A stretch of 64,000 nt of DNA. Source: Labrenzia sp. VG12. Lineage in GTDB: Bacteria; Pseudomonadota; Alphaproteobacteria; Rhizobiales; Stappiaceae. Below are positions 51,220-60,689 of the stretch, piece after piece. The translations under genes and the position numbers were made by a program. Below the pieces are notes generated by a model. It searched no databases, was not told where the DNA came from, and worked only from the letters and a program-made list of their open reading frames with translations. Location: the NCBI RefSeq assembly GCF_002237595.1, contig NZ_CP022529.1, positions 3,472,001 through 3,536,000 on the forward strand. The letters are read 5' to 3'. Position 1 is the first letter of the stretch. Every line of letters begins with the position of its first letter.

Positions 51220-52773
51220 ATGCAGGCACTGAGCGGCAAGATTCTCATCGTTGACGATGATCCGATCCAGCGCAGACTGTTGCAGGAGGCGGTGAAGAAA
51301 TTCGGCTACCGGTCGAAAACCGCCGAGAACGGCGCAGAAGCCGTGCGCATCATGACAGGTCCCGAGGCCAGCGAGATCGATCTGATCATTCTCGACATGG
51401 TCATGCCGGAGCTCGACGGTCTTGGTGTTCTGGAGCGGCTGCGCGGCGACAAGATAGCCACACCGGTGATCGTGCAGACAGCCCATGGCGGCATCGATAC
51501 CGTGGTCAGTGTCATGAACGCCGGGGCACAGGATTTTGCCGTCAAACCGGTTGCCCCGGAACGGCTCAACGTATCGATTCGCAATCTCCTCAAGACCTCG
51601 GCTCTGGAAGGCGAGATCACGCGCATCCGCAGCAAGGCCTCGGGCACGCTGACCTTCAGCGACATCATAACCCATTCGGCCGCCATGGAACGGGTCATTG
51701 ACCTGGGCAAGCGGGCCGCCGCCTCCAACATTCCGATCCTGATCGAGGGCGAGAGCGGCGTCGGCAAGGAAATGATCGCAAGCGCCATTCAGGGCTCGAG
51801 CGACCGCAAGTCCAAGCCGCTCGTGACCGTCAATTGCGGCGCCATTCCCGACAATCTGGTCGAATCGATCCTGTTCGGCCACGAGAAGGGCGCCTTTACC
51901 GGTGCGGTCGACAAACATGTCGGCAAATTCCAGGAAGCCCATGGCGGCACGCTGTTTCTCGACGAGGTCGGCGAACTGCCGCAGGAAGTTCAGGTCAAGC
52001 TGCTGCGCGCGATCCAGGAAAATGAAATCGACCCGATCGGGGCACGTCGCCCCGTCAAGGTGGATTTCCGGCTGATCTCCGCCACCAACCGCCGCCTGAT
52101 CGATCAGGTCAAGGAAGGCGTCTTCCGGGAAGACCTCTATTACCGGCTTAACGTGTTCCCGATCTGGATCCCGCCACTGCGCGACCGGCGCGAGGACATT
52201 CCGGCCCTGACCCGTCATTTCCTGGCCCGCTTTGCCGCGGAAGAAGGCAAGCCGCAAGTGGCCGGCGTCACACCGGATACGCTGGCCATGCTGCAGGCCT
52301 ATCACTGGCCCGGAAACATCCGGCAGCTTGAAAACGCCGTCTTCCGCGCCGTGGTTCTGTGCGATGGGGCACAGCTGACCATCAATGACTTCCCGCAGAT
52401 CGCGGCCGCTACCGAGCAGCCTGTGTCAGTGTCCCCCATCCCGGCACCGGCGATCTCCGAGACGCCGGCGGCGGCACCAGCCATGTCCCCAGGTGTTCCG
52501 GTCGCGACTGCACCGGCACCGACGCCCCCGCCGCCGCCCTCACAAACCGGATTTGAAGGAGCGGCCCCCTTCGGCTTCATGCGCAATCTCGATCAGGAAG
52601 GACATGTCCGCAAACTGACCGACATCGAGGAAGAACTGATTCGTGCAGCCATCAATCACTATTCAGGGCGAATGACCGAAGTCGCCAAGCGGCTTGGCAT
52701 CGGCCGGTCCACACTTTATCGCAAGCTCAAGGAATACGGGCTTGAGGAGGGCGGCAAGGAAGACGCCGCCTGA
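51220..52773 (+). CDS. NtrC-family sigma-54-dependent response regulator
   Basis: The domain order is receiver (~10-120, phosphoacceptor in LIILDMVMPELDG), AAA+ (~140-370) and a Fis-type HTH (~475-517, AINHYSGRMTEVAKRLGIGRSTLYRKLKEYG). Walker A is GESGVGKE, and the sigma-54 contact loop GAFTGA is intact, so it should activate sigma-54 promoters. About 65 Pro/Ala-rich residues link the AAA+ and HTH parts. ATG 51220 or 51181 may be the start; neither has a strong Shine-Dalgarno sequence. No histidine kinase is adjacent, so it is an orphan in this window. Confidence 0.88.
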   Translation: MQALSGKILIVDDDPIQRRLLQEAVKKFGYRSKTAENGAEAVRIMTGPEASEIDLIILDMVMPELDGLGVLERLRGDKIATPVIVQTAHGGIDTVVSVMNAGAQDFAVKPVAPERLNVSIRNLLKTSALEGEITRIRSKASGTLTFSDIITHSAAMERVIDLGKRAAASNIPILIEGESGVGKEMIASAIQGSSDRKSKPLVTVNCGAIPDNLVESILFGHEKGAFTGAVDKHVGKFQEAHGGTLFLDEVGELPQEVQVKLLRAIQENEIDPIGARRPVKVDFRLISATNRRLIDQVKEGVFREDLYYRLNVFPIWIPPLRDRREDIPALTRHFLARFAAEEGKPQVAGVTPDTLAMLQAYHWPGNIRQLENAVFRAVVLCDGAQLTINDFPQIAAATEQPVSVSPIPAPAISETPAAAPAMSPGVPVATAPAPTPPPPPSQTGFEGAAPFGFMRNLDQEGHVRKLTDIEEELIRAAINHYSGRMTEVAKRLGIGRSTLYRKLKEYGLEEGGKEDAA

Positions 52774-53105
52774 TCCGCCCTGCAGAATTTTGCCCCTGAG
52801 ACACAACCACCGGTGCGTCGACCTCCCGCTTCCGGACGGCGCCATCGGGCGTTCCTGCGCGCCAACCGGGCAATTGAGGCAAATCATGGCCGCCCCGCTG
52901 GATTTGGACCATTTTTTGACGCAATCTGCGGATATCCAGCGCGTTGGTTGAAAAAACCCTCTTTGACTTGCGTCGTTGCATTACTGCCACGATTATCACG
53001 CAAGCGAATTTAGGGTAAAAACTTCTTAACTTGCGCCGGCTAGGATATATCTCCTGCTGGGGAGCACGGGATGGGTGAAAGCCCTCGAAAACGGCGAGAT
53101 AGAGA
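52774..53105. other. 332-bp gap upstream of the DUF882 gene
   Basis: No gene seen. The 52960-53055 stretch is relatively AT-rich and contains TTGACT at ~52971 and TATATC at ~53046, separately plausible -35 and -10 elements but not at matching distance. It presumably holds the promoter of the downstream gene. Confidence 0.4.
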
Positions 53106-54914
53106 TTGCGTAAACGGTTAGTTGATTTCGACGCCGTCGGATGGCTGAAGCGTGGCCTGGCAACACTGGGCGCGTTTGCGGTTGCGTCATTCTGCCTGAC
53201 GGTAGCGGCCCAGGCCGAGACCCGTACGCTCAAGCTGTACAACACGCATACCAAAGAGCGTGTCTCGATCACCTTCAAGAGAAACGGCCGCTATATTCCC
53301 GAAGGTCTGCGCGAAGCGAACCGCTTCCTGCGCGACTGGCGCCGGAACGAAATCATCAAAATGGATCCGGAACTCCTGGATCTCGTCTGGGAAGTCTACC
53401 GGAAAGTCGGCGCGCGGGACTACATTCACGTCGTCTCGAGCTACCGTTCGCCGGCCACCAACAACATGTTGCGCAAGCGCTCGCGCGGTGTTGCCAAGAA
53501 CAGCCAGCACACGCTCGGCAAGGCAATGGACTTCTACATTCCAGGCGTCAATCTGGCCAAGCTCAGGGCTACGGGCCTGCGCAAGCAGGTTGGCGGTGTC
53601 GGTTATTATCCGCGTTCAGGCTCACCATTTGTGCATATGGACACAGGCAGCGTCCGCCACTGGCCGAAGATGAGCCGGTCGCAGCTGGCCAAGGTCTTTC
53701 CGAACGGCAAGACCCTGCACATTCCGCGGGACGGCAAGCCTATGAGCGGCTACAAGGTTGCTCTTGCCGAAAGCAAATCCAAGAAATCGCGCAGCTCCCG
53801 GCCGACAATTGTCGCTTCGAACAATCGCTCCACGCCCAGCACGCGCAACCAGAACCTGACCAACCCTGGCAAACCCTTGCCCGCCCCGGCAAACGCAACC
53901 GCCACGCGCGAGTCGAATTCCTCAGGTGGCGGCAATCTTTTCGCAAGCCTGTTCGGCGGTGGCCAGAGCAATGAACGCGACACACAGCGCCCCGGTGCCG
54001 TCGGCAATCAGCCGCCGGCAAACCTGACGGCAAGAGTGTCCCCGGTCATCGAGAACCCGCCCGTTCCAGGCCGCAAGGTGCTGGCCGCGGAACCGGAAAC
54101 TCCCGCTGCGGAACCGACCCTTGTGGCCAGCGCGGCTCCCACCCTCAAGCCTGTGGACGAGACCCCGACCATTGTTGCGAGTGCAGCTCCCGCCGTCACT
54201 CCGGCGCCTGCACCTGCGCCCAACACGCTTGACGCACAGCGCGTTGCGCTGGAATCCGGACAGCCGGCCCTGCCGAACCAGACGCTCGACAGCCGCTTTC
54301 AGGTCGCCCGGGCCCCGGCCCAGAAGCCCAATACGGGCCTGAGCGAGGCCGCGCAGATTGCCGCCGCAACTCTTGGGCAGACCGGAGGCGTTCCGGTTCC
54401 TCAAGCGGCCCCGGCGGACGATCCGGTGGCAGCCATTGCAGCTGCGACCGGCACTGCCGTGCCCTCGCCTGTTCCCGCACCACGCGCCGGCACAACGCTG
54501 GCTTATGCATCGGCAACAGCGACGCCGCCCAGCCTGAGCCGCTCCCTGCGTCCGTCCGTAAGTCCGCAGCAGCGGCCCGCGACGACGGCAAGTGCCGGCA
54601 CCGCAGCAGGTACGTCGGCGCGCCCGACCGTCTCCGGCCGTATCCCGCGTGATCAGATCGTCGATCCGCTCGCCGGATTTGCGAGCCTGCCGGACAAGTC
54701 AGAGCCGACGCTCCTGTCCGGGGTCGGCACCACACGACACAAGACATTCGCCTGGCTGAGCCATCCCAACCAGCGCGCCCTGAAAAACGTCATGAAACCG
54801 GGCAACCGCTTCGTCGCAGCAAGCTTCGACTCCAGTCCGAATGGAGGCCTGCGCACCGACCGGTTCGACGGTGGTCCGGCCGTGATCGTGCTTCCGGTCC
54901 GGTTCGCCCGCTAA
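53106..54914 (+). CDS. DUF882 (M15-like) cell-wall peptidase with long disordered tail
   Basis: TTG start; a signal peptide ends near TVAAQAE. Residues ~37-200 are the DUF882/YcbK peptidase M15-like domain: YNTHTKERVSITFKRNGRYIPEGLREANRFLRDWR, then SSYRSPATNNMLRKRSRGVAKNSQHTLGKAMDFYIPG with a zinc-ligand His and Asp, and a later SPFVHMDTG providing another His. Relatives cut peptidoglycan cross-links. The remaining ~400 residues are Pro/Ala/Thr-rich low-complexity sequence, except for a short ordered end (KTFAWLSHPNQRALKNVMKPGNRFVAASF). The tail probably spans or contacts the cell wall. Confidence 0.85.
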   Translation: MRKRLVDFDAVGWLKRGLATLGAFAVASFCLTVAAQAETRTLKLYNTHTKERVSITFKRNGRYIPEGLREANRFLRDWRRNEIIKMDPELLDLVWEVYRKVGARDYIHVVSSYRSPATNNMLRKRSRGVAKNSQHTLGKAMDFYIPGVNLAKLRATGLRKQVGGVGYYPRSGSPFVHMDTGSVRHWPKMSRSQLAKVFPNGKTLHIPRDGKPMSGYKVALAESKSKKSRSSRPTIVASNNRSTPSTRNQNLTNPGKPLPAPANATATRESNSSGGGNLFASLFGGGQSNERDTQRPGAVGNQPPANLTARVSPVIENPPVPGRKVLAAEPETPAAEPTLVASAAPTLKPVDETPTIVASAAPAVTPAPAPAPNTLDAQRVALESGQPALPNQTLDSRFQVARAPAQKPNTGLSEAAQIAAATLGQTGGVPVPQAAPADDPVAAIAAATGTAVPSPVPAPRAGTTLAYASATATPPSLSRSLRPSVSPQQRPATTASAGTAAGTSARPTVSGRIPRDQIVDPLAGFASLPDKSEPTLLSGVGTTRHKTFAWLSHPNQRALKNVMKPGNRFVAASFDSSPNGGLRTDRFDGGPAVIVLPVRFAR

Positions 54915-54940
54915 CGCAGTCGGGACCCTCAGACCAACAA

Positions 54941-54968
54941 AAAAGAGCGGCCCGAGAGCCGCTCTTTT
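54941..54968. terminator. bidirectional terminator between the DUF882 gene and gapR
   Basis: The 11-bp stem AAAAGAGCGGC / GCCGCTCTTTT with a 6-base loop has T4 in both directions, between convergent genes. Confidence 0.9.
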
Positions 54969-54991
54969 GCTGTTCGCTGTTGCGCGACGAC

Positions 54992-55258
54992 CTAGCCTTC
55001 CGGCATTGCCGGGCCGGCCATGCCGAGCGCGTGCATGTAAAGGTCCAGAACGGCCTCTTCCTCTTCGCGCTCATGCGGCTGTTTCTTGCGCAGGCTGACC
55101 ACCTTGCGCAGGATCTTCACGTCATAGCCGTTGCCCTTGGCTTCCGCGTAGACATCCTTGATGTCGTCGGCAATGACCTTCTTTTCTTCTTCCAGGCGCT
55201 CGATGCGCTCCACGAATGCCCGCAGCTGATCGGCTGCCACTCCACCCGGATCGGACAT
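54992..55258 (-). CDS. gapR: GapR nucleoid-associated protein (DUF2312)
   Basis: The 88-residue protein matches DUF2312. DQLRAFVERIERLEEEKKVIADDIKDVYAEAKGNGYDVKILRKVVSLRKK is the conserved helical, DNA-clamping core, with the YDxKxLRxVxxLR signature. In Caulobacter, GapR is an essential protein that binds overtwisted, AT-rich DNA ahead of replication and transcription. It is the last gene of a minus-strand group with an N-formylglutamate amidohydrolase and DUF1244. Confidence 0.92.
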   Translation of the reverse strand: MSDPGGVAADQLRAFVERIERLEEEKKVIADDIKDVYAEAKGNGYDVKILRKVVSLRKKQPHEREEEEAVLDLYMHALGMAGPAMPEG

Positions 55259-55372
55259 GTTTTCAAGATCTCCTTGTTCTTGCTTCTTTGCTGTCGGATT
55301 GCGCAGCCCGTCAAAGGGCCGCAGAGGTTGGGATTGCTTTTCATTCCAGACGCAACAGCGCCGGAAGAGGCC

Positions 55373-55669
55373 TCAGTGCTGCGGCTTGTTCTGTTCAAAC
55401 GCCGCCTTCTGTTCGGCACTGGCCTCGGTCTGGTATTTGTTTTTCCAGTCGTCATAGGGCATGCCGTAAACGATCTCCCGGGCGCCCGCCTTGTCGAGCT
55501 CAAGGCCCTTTTCAGCTGCAGCGTCCTGATACCAGTTGGACAGGCAGTTGCGGCAAAAGCCCGCCAGATTCATCATGTCGATATTCTGCACGTCCGTGCG
55601 GCTGCGCAGATGATCCACAAGACGGCGGAATACAGCGGCTTCCAGTTCCAGTTTGGTTTGTTCATCCAT
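55373..55669 (-). CDS. DUF1244 family protein
   Basis: The 98-residue protein starts at ATG 55669 after GGAGA. ELEAAVFRRLVDHLRSRTDVQNIDMMNLAGFCRNCLSNWYQDAAAEKG matches DUF1244, with the paired cysteines of FCRNCL conserved. The fold is small and helical; function is unknown. It is placed between gapR and the amidohydrolase, the same grouping seen in many rhizobial relatives. Confidence 0.85.
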   Translation of the reverse strand: MDEQTKLELEAAVFRRLVDHLRSRTDVQNIDMMNLAGFCRNCLSNWYQDAAAEKGLELDKAGAREIVYGMPYDDWKNKYQTEASAEQKAAFEQNKPQH

Positions 55670-55712
55670 GCCCAGATCTCCTTGATCTCCGGTCAGCGCT
55701 CCCGAAGGACGC

Positions 55713-56522
55713 TCACTCCGTGTCGCTGCGCGACTTGAAATGCTGAATACGCCGGCACTCCAGGTTGCTGGCAATGGTTTTCAGGATCGGCTCCAGACGG
55801 TCCGCCCACTCCAGGGCGCCCGGCTGATCTGCAATAAGATCCTGGCGCAGTTCCAGAAGCACATGCGCGAGCCCTCGGCGCGATGCGTGCCGGTACATTG
55901 TGTCGTTTTTGAGAGCGCCGTCATATGGCTCATTGTCGCCCACAACAAGGTCTTCCTGAGCCCTCAACCCGTCCAGCATCGGCCGCACGGCGCGCGGATC
56001 GCTGTCCCACAGCACTGTGACGTGCCACGGCCGCGGCACGCCGCGCCAGACCGGTGTGAAACTGTGAATGGACACAATAACCGGCGGCGGCGCCTTGGCG
56101 ACCATCACATCCAGCGTCTGGTCGATCAGGTCGTGGTAAGGCTTGTGAAAGGTCGCAATCCGGTGGGCGCGCTCGGCAGCATCCACCCATGCATTGCCCG
56201 GAACGACCGCGCCATCCGACAGGCGCATGATCAGGGTCGGGTCATCGTCGCCGCGGTTGGGGTCGATCAGAAGGCGGGAAAAAGTGGTCAGGCAGGCCGG
56301 GGCCTTGAGCCGCTGCGCCAGTTCGACTGTCACCGCCCTGGCGCCGATGTCATAACCGATATGACGTTCGAACTGCTCCGCCGGCACGCCCAGGTCGCCA
56401 TATCCGGGCGGCACCGTGTTGCGGGCGTGATCACACAGTAGCAAGAGGCCGCTATCCGCGTTGCCGTTAATATATTCGGTTGGCTCAAACGCCACGCCAG
56501 AGGCGGCTGCAGTTTCTATCAT
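55713..56522 (-). CDS. N-formylglutamate amidohydrolase family protein (copy 1)
   Basis: The 269-residue zinc hydrolase has LLLLCDHARNTVPPGYG (metal His), GARAVTVELAQRL, LIDPNRG, a central PVIVSIHSFTP and ELRQDLIADQPGALEWADRL, all FGase family features. Members cleave N-formylglutamate or related N-acyl amino acids, some in histidine breakdown. No histidine-degradation gene is adjacent. A second, different family member is at 61893. Confidence 0.88.
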   Translation of the reverse strand: MIETAAASGVAFEPTEYINGNADSGLLLLCDHARNTVPPGYGDLGVPAEQFERHIGYDIGARAVTVELAQRLKAPACLTTFSRLLIDPNRGDDDPTLIMRLSDGAVVPGNAWVDAAERAHRIATFHKPYHDLIDQTLDVMVAKAPPPVIVSIHSFTPVWRGVPRPWHVTVLWDSDPRAVRPMLDGLRAQEDLVVGDNEPYDGALKNDTMYRHASRRGLAHVLLELRQDLIADQPGALEWADRLEPILKTIASNLECRRIQHFKSRSDTE

Positions 56523-56972
56523 TTCTTTCTTCGTGGAAATTTATGCGGCCTGCGATATGCAGGCGGTCAGGTTTACGTCAAACCGAGTTGTGAACCAAGA
56601 CCCAATTCGTTCACATTGGCCGCGACGCGGAGAGTTTTCCAAATTGGCAAAGAAGTCTGCCATTTAAACACAGGTAGTTTTGCCAAGGAGGTCACTCCAT
56701 TGTATACGCTTTATTGACAGCGAAATTCATTCTGAGGCGGTTCGGCCATGTTCCCGCCCCATTTCTGGCAACATAGGAGATGGGGCCGTCCATTTGGGCT
56801 AAATGAACGGGCGGTTTGGGAAACAAGTTTGGGCGAAAGCTTCCGGATCCTGTTAACGACGTTGACAAGTCCCCCTTGTCCACGCAAAAAGCGAATGTCT
56901 GTGAAGCAGCAAAGTGAACGACTGCATATGTTAAAGGTTGGGGAACGGTACCAGGGCTGGTTTCGGGCACGC
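56523..56972. other. 450-bp gap upstream of the DUF1036 gene
   Basis: The open frame running into DUF1036 extends back to 56748 and has ATGs at 56895 and 56928, but only the 56973 start gives a proper signal peptide. TTGACA at ~56714 could be a -35 element. AAGGAGGT at ~56685 resembles a ribosome binding site, but no frame of length follows it. No gene is supported. Confidence 0.4.
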
Positions 56973-57416
56973 ATGAGCGCGCCTACAAAAGCTGCCTTTG
57001 CCGGTGTCCTCTCCGTGCTGCTTCTTTCCGCCTTCAGCGACGACGCCAGGGCCGATCTGCGCCTGTGCAACAAGACTGACAGCCAGGTCGGCGTTGCAAT
57101 CGGCTACAAGGACAAGACCGATTGGGTCACTGAAGGCTGGTGGAACCTCGCTTCCAATTCCTGCGAGACACTGGTGCCGGGCGCATTGGTGTCACGATAC
57201 TATTACATCTACGCAGTTGATTACGACCAATTCGGCGAATGGGGTGGCCGGGCCTTCATGTGCACCCGGGAAAAAGAGTTCACCATTCGCGGAATTGAGG
57301 ACTGTGTAGCTCGCGGGTTTGAGCGGACAGGCTTCTTTGAAATCGACACGGGCGAACAGAGCAGCTGGACGGTCCAGCTGACCGAGCCCGTGCAACAGGG
57401 GACAGGTGGGCGATGA
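56973..57416 (+). CDS. DUF1036 secreted protein
   Basis: From ATG 56973 the protein is 147 residues with a signal peptide (KAAFAGVLSVLLLSAFSDDARA). The mature part matches DUF1036: LRLCNKTDSQVGVAIGYKDKTDWVTEGWWNLASNSCETLVPGALVSRYYYIYAVDYD, with conserved cysteines. Function unknown; likely periplasmic. ATG starts at 56895 and 56928 are possible. Its stop overlaps the pyk start (ATGA). Confidence 0.8.
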   Translation: MSAPTKAAFAGVLSVLLLSAFSDDARADLRLCNKTDSQVGVAIGYKDKTDWVTEGWWNLASNSCETLVPGALVSRYYYIYAVDYDQFGEWGGRAFMCTREKEFTIRGIEDCVARGFERTGFFEIDTGEQSSWTVQLTEPVQQGTGGR

Positions 57417-58849
57417 GGCGTAACCGACGAGTCAAGATACTGGCAACTCTCGGACCCTCTTCCTCAGAACAAGACATCATCGAAAAACTGTATCGCTCGG
57501 GTGCGGACGTGTTCCGCATCAACATGAGCCATACGGATCATGATCGTCTGAAGATGCTTGTGCAACGCATCCGTTCTGTTGAAGAGAATCTGGGACGGCC
57601 GATCGGCATTCTGGCAGATCTGCAGGGGCCGAAACTGCGTGTGGGCACCTTCGCCGACGGCCCGGTCATGCTGGAAAACGGCGCAACCTTCACACTGGAC
57701 GCCGACACTTCCGGCGGCGATGTCAATCGCGTGCACCTGCCGCATCCGGAAATCCTGCAGGCGCTCGAGCCCGGTCACCGGCTGCTGCTCGATGACGGCA
57801 AGATCCAGCTGAAGGTGAAGGAAGCCAACCAGACCAAGGCCGTCACGGAAGTGGTCGTCGGTGGCAAGCTTTCCGACCGCAAGGGCGTCAGCGTTCCCGA
57901 TTCGGAAATCAAGACCAGCGCCATGACCGAAAAGGACCACAAGGACCTGATCGCGGCTCTGGAACAGAATGTCGACTGGGTGGCGCTCTCCTTCGTGCAG
58001 CGCCCGGACGACATTGCCGAAGTTCGCAAGATCACCCGCGGCCGAGCCGGCGTGCTGGCCAAGATCGAAAAGCCCCAGGCCATTGGCCGGCTGGACGAAA
58101 TCATCGAGCTTTCCGATGCCATCATGGTCGCCCGTGGCGATCTGGGCGTCGAACTGCCGCTGGAACAGGTTCCGGGTCTGCAGAAACGCATCACACGCGC
58201 CTGCCGCCGGGCCGGCAAGCCGGTGGTGATTGCCACACAGATGCTGGAATCCATGATTTCCGCGCCGGTCCCGACCCGCGCCGAGGTCTCCGACGTTGCA
58301 ACGGCCGTCTTCGAGGGCGCCGATGCCGTCATGCTGTCTGCCGAATCGGCTGCCGGCGACTTCCCGGTGGAAGCCGTCTCCACGATGGACAAGATCGCGC
58401 AACAGGTGGAGCAGGACAACAACTACCGCACCATCATCTATGCGCAGCGGACCGAACCGGAAGCGACCGGCGCGGATGCGATTTCCGCGGCAGCCCGTCA
58501 GATTGCCGAAACGCTCAATCTGGCGGCCGTGGTCTGCTACACGACATCCGGTGCCACAGGCCTCCGGGCGTCCCGCGAACGGCCGTCCAGCCCGGTCATC
58601 GTGCTGTCACCGGTACTTGCCACTGCACGCCGCCTGTCGCTCGGCTGGGGCCTTCACTGTGTCGTCAGTGAAGATGCGGCCAACGAGGAAGACATGATCG
58701 ACCGCGCCTGCCGCATTTCCTTCTCCGAAGGTTTTGCAAAACCGGGCCAGCGCATCATCGTGACCGCCGGTGTTCCGTTCGGCACGCCTGGATCCACCAA
58801 CATGTTGCGGATTGCCTTTGTCGGCAATGATGGCCAGGGCGGCATTTAG
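57413..58849 (+). CDS. pyk: pyruvate kinase
   Basis: Last step of glycolysis, phosphoenolpyruvate plus ADP to pyruvate plus ATP; 478 residues. KILATLGPSSSEQD opens the barrel. MVARGDLGVELPLEQVPGLQKRI contains the metal and substrate site, and the C-domain ends FGTPGSTNMLRI. The signature ARGDLGVE and the Lys in VLAKIEKPQAI are intact. It follows the DUF1036 gene with a 4-bp overlap. Confidence 0.95.
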   Translation: MRRNRRVKILATLGPSSSEQDIIEKLYRSGADVFRINMSHTDHDRLKMLVQRIRSVEENLGRPIGILADLQGPKLRVGTFADGPVMLENGATFTLDADTSGGDVNRVHLPHPEILQALEPGHRLLLDDGKIQLKVKEANQTKAVTEVVVGGKLSDRKGVSVPDSEIKTSAMTEKDHKDLIAALEQNVDWVALSFVQRPDDIAEVRKITRGRAGVLAKIEKPQAIGRLDEIIELSDAIMVARGDLGVELPLEQVPGLQKRITRACRRAGKPVVIATQMLESMISAPVPTRAEVSDVATAVFEGADAVMLSAESAAGDFPVEAVSTMDKIAQQVEQDNNYRTIIYAQRTEPEATGADAISAAARQIAETLNLAAVVCYTTSGATGLRASRERPSSPVIVLSPVLATARRLSLGWGLHCVVSEDAANEEDMIDRACRISFSEGFAKPGQRIIVTAGVPFGTPGSTNMLRIAFVGNDGQGGI

Positions 58850-58929
58850 GAATTCAATCGGTTGAACCGGGGTCAGAACTCATTGTTTTGATCGAAATGG
58901 CGCAAAACACCATAATCCATGAGACGATC

Positions 58930-58952
58930 AAGGCGGCTTCAGCCGCCTTTTT
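58930..58952 (+). terminator. pyk terminator
   Basis: The stem AAGGCGGC / GCCGCCTT with loop TTCA is followed by T5, 80 bp after the pyk stop, and also faces the convergent hydrolase gene. Confidence 0.85.
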
Positions 58953-59959
58953 CATGCCTGACCAAATTGCAGCTCTGGTTCAGTGGTCGGGTCCGCGGCC
59001 CCGTTATGCAGTTCCATGCGGCTGAGCAATCGCTCAAGACCGACCACAATGTCGGCCGTGTGGGTGTGTTGCGGCATGTGACCGGCCCTGTCGAGCATCA
59101 GGACTTCGGCTGCCGGCAGGTCCGACAGGAGACCTTCACAATGGATCGACGGCCAGACAACCGTGTCTTCGGTCCCGGTCACGATCAACGCTGGCTGGTT
59201 CAGGCGCCGGTAGTCTCGTGACATGACGCGCACCGCTTCCTTGATGCTGCAGATCTGTGCCGCATTTGCCCGGAAGCTTTCCGGCCGGAACAACAGCGGC
59301 AAACGGATATCCCGAGCATAGGTTGCCGGCGCAGGGTCGGGATGAAACACGTTTTTCATCGCCGAGGGTGCCAGGCGCTCGCCCACCGGAAGTGTCAGTG
59401 TCCAGGTAAACAGCCAGCCCAGAACGGGCAGTGCCGCAAGCGTGTAGTACCAGTTGACACCGCCCGGCCAGACATGGCTGACCGGCGCCAGGAAAGCGAG
59501 GCCCCTGACCCGTTCCGGTGCGTGAAGCCCGAGTGCTGCGGTAACCGAACTGGCAAGCGAATGCCCGACGACCAATGCGTTCTCGATCTCAAGATGCTTC
59601 AGGAGCCCCGCGATCAGTGCGGCCTGCCCCGCCGGCGTGATATGCGCACCAGATCCGCGCTCCGAGAACCCCAGTCCCGGCCGGTCGACAAAGAGCGTCT
59701 CGGCCCGGCCCCGAAAGGCGTTTTGAAACGCGAGTTTCATATCGTAGGCATTGCCGCTGGCACCGTGCAGGAACACCAGAACGGGCCGCCCGCCACTAGC
59801 GGGTTCTGCCGGACAGTGATGATAGTGAAGGCGAACACCGTCAATGGTTGCAAAGGTGCCGTCCGGCGCAAACTGCGCCCGGATGCGGCGCACGCGCAAG
59901 ACCGTATAGACGGCAGCCAGCACCACGAACAGAAAACACAGAAAGAGCAGGAAGGTCAT
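58952..59959 (-). CDS. membrane-anchored alpha/beta hydrolase
   Basis: The 335-residue protein begins with a membrane helix (LLFLCFLFVVLAAVYTVL), then an alpha/beta-hydrolase domain with LVFLHGASGNAYDM (oxyanion), nucleophile Ser in VVGHSLASSVTAALG, Asp in ALIVTGTEDTVVWP and His in LDRAGHMPQHTH. An esterase or haloalkane-dehalogenase-like enzyme is possible, but the substrate is unknown. Monocistronic. Confidence 0.85.
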   Translation of the reverse strand: MTFLLFLCFLFVVLAAVYTVLRVRRIRAQFAPDGTFATIDGVRLHYHHCPAEPASGGRPVLVFLHGASGNAYDMKLAFQNAFRGRAETLFVDRPGLGFSERGSGAHITPAGQAALIAGLLKHLEIENALVVGHSLASSVTAALGLHAPERVRGLAFLAPVSHVWPGGVNWYYTLAALPVLGWLFTWTLTLPVGERLAPSAMKNVFHPDPAPATYARDIRLPLLFRPESFRANAAQICSIKEAVRVMSRDYRRLNQPALIVTGTEDTVVWPSIHCEGLLSDLPAAEVLMLDRAGHMPQHTHTADIVVGLERLLSRMELHNGAADPTTEPELQFGQA

Positions 59960-60026
59960 AGGGCGGACATAGCACCATTGCGCGCCTGATCAAGAGCGCT
60001 TCGATGGCTTGAAGAGATGGCAAGCG

Positions 60027-60689
60027 TCAGGTGGGCTCACCCTCGGCGTCCTTTTCAAGGTCCTCGATCGCCTTCACGGCGTTCTCCAGACCCGGATTGA
60101 CCTCAAGAGCCCGGCGGAACGTCTCAAGGGCGTCTCCCTCGAAGCCGAGACGGCGCTGAATGATCGCCAGGCCGGACAAGGCTCCCCAGTGACGCGGCTC
60201 CAGAGCCAGGGTGCGTTCGATATCGACAAGGGACTTGCCGAACTCCTCGCGCATGTAATGCACCGTCGCGCGGCGGTTCCAGCCCTCGGCAAAGGATGGT
60301 TTCAGGATCACCACCACGTCCAGGAGGTCCAGCGCCAGTGCGTGATCTTCCGCCTGGATGGCCTTGCCGGCCCGGGACATCAGGACGTCAACCGTTGCAC
60401 TGCCGGACTCCATCCACATGATCTGGATGTTCCTGGCAATACGTGCGGCTGCTTTCGGGTCTTCGGCTTCTGCCAGATCGGCAAAGAGCTCGTCCAGCTT
60501 GTCCTGCTCCTCGTCCGGGTCTCCTTCCCCGACAGCAACCTTGCCCCCCTCTTCGGGAAGGTCTTCGGTGAGCGGGTTGAAATCCTCTGCAGACGGCGGC
60601 GCAGCCTCCGGGCCGAGATCCGGCACGGGCTGGGCACCGGCGAGCGAGGTGCTGAAACAAAACAGAAGGGCAAACACAAAAATCCGCAT
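60027..60689 (-). CDS. secreted TPR protein
   Basis: The 220-residue protein has a signal peptide ending at LAGAQP, an acidic Pro-rich stretch (~20-75), then three or more TPR-like helical repeats: LALDLLDVVVILKPSFAEGWNRRATVHYMREEFGKSLVDIERTLALEPRHWGALSGLAIIQRRLGFEGDALETFRRALEVNP. It probably acts as a protein scaffold in the periplasm. Its partner is not indicated by the context. Confidence 0.82.
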   Translation of the reverse strand: MRIFVFALLFCFSTSLAGAQPVPDLGPEAAPPSAEDFNPLTEDLPEEGGKVAVGEGDPDEEQDKLDELFADLAEAEDPKAAARIARNIQIMWMESGSATVDVLMSRAGKAIQAEDHALALDLLDVVVILKPSFAEGWNRRATVHYMREEFGKSLVDIERTLALEPRHWGALSGLAIIQRRLGFEGDALETFRRALEVNPGLENAVKAIEDLEKDAEGEPT

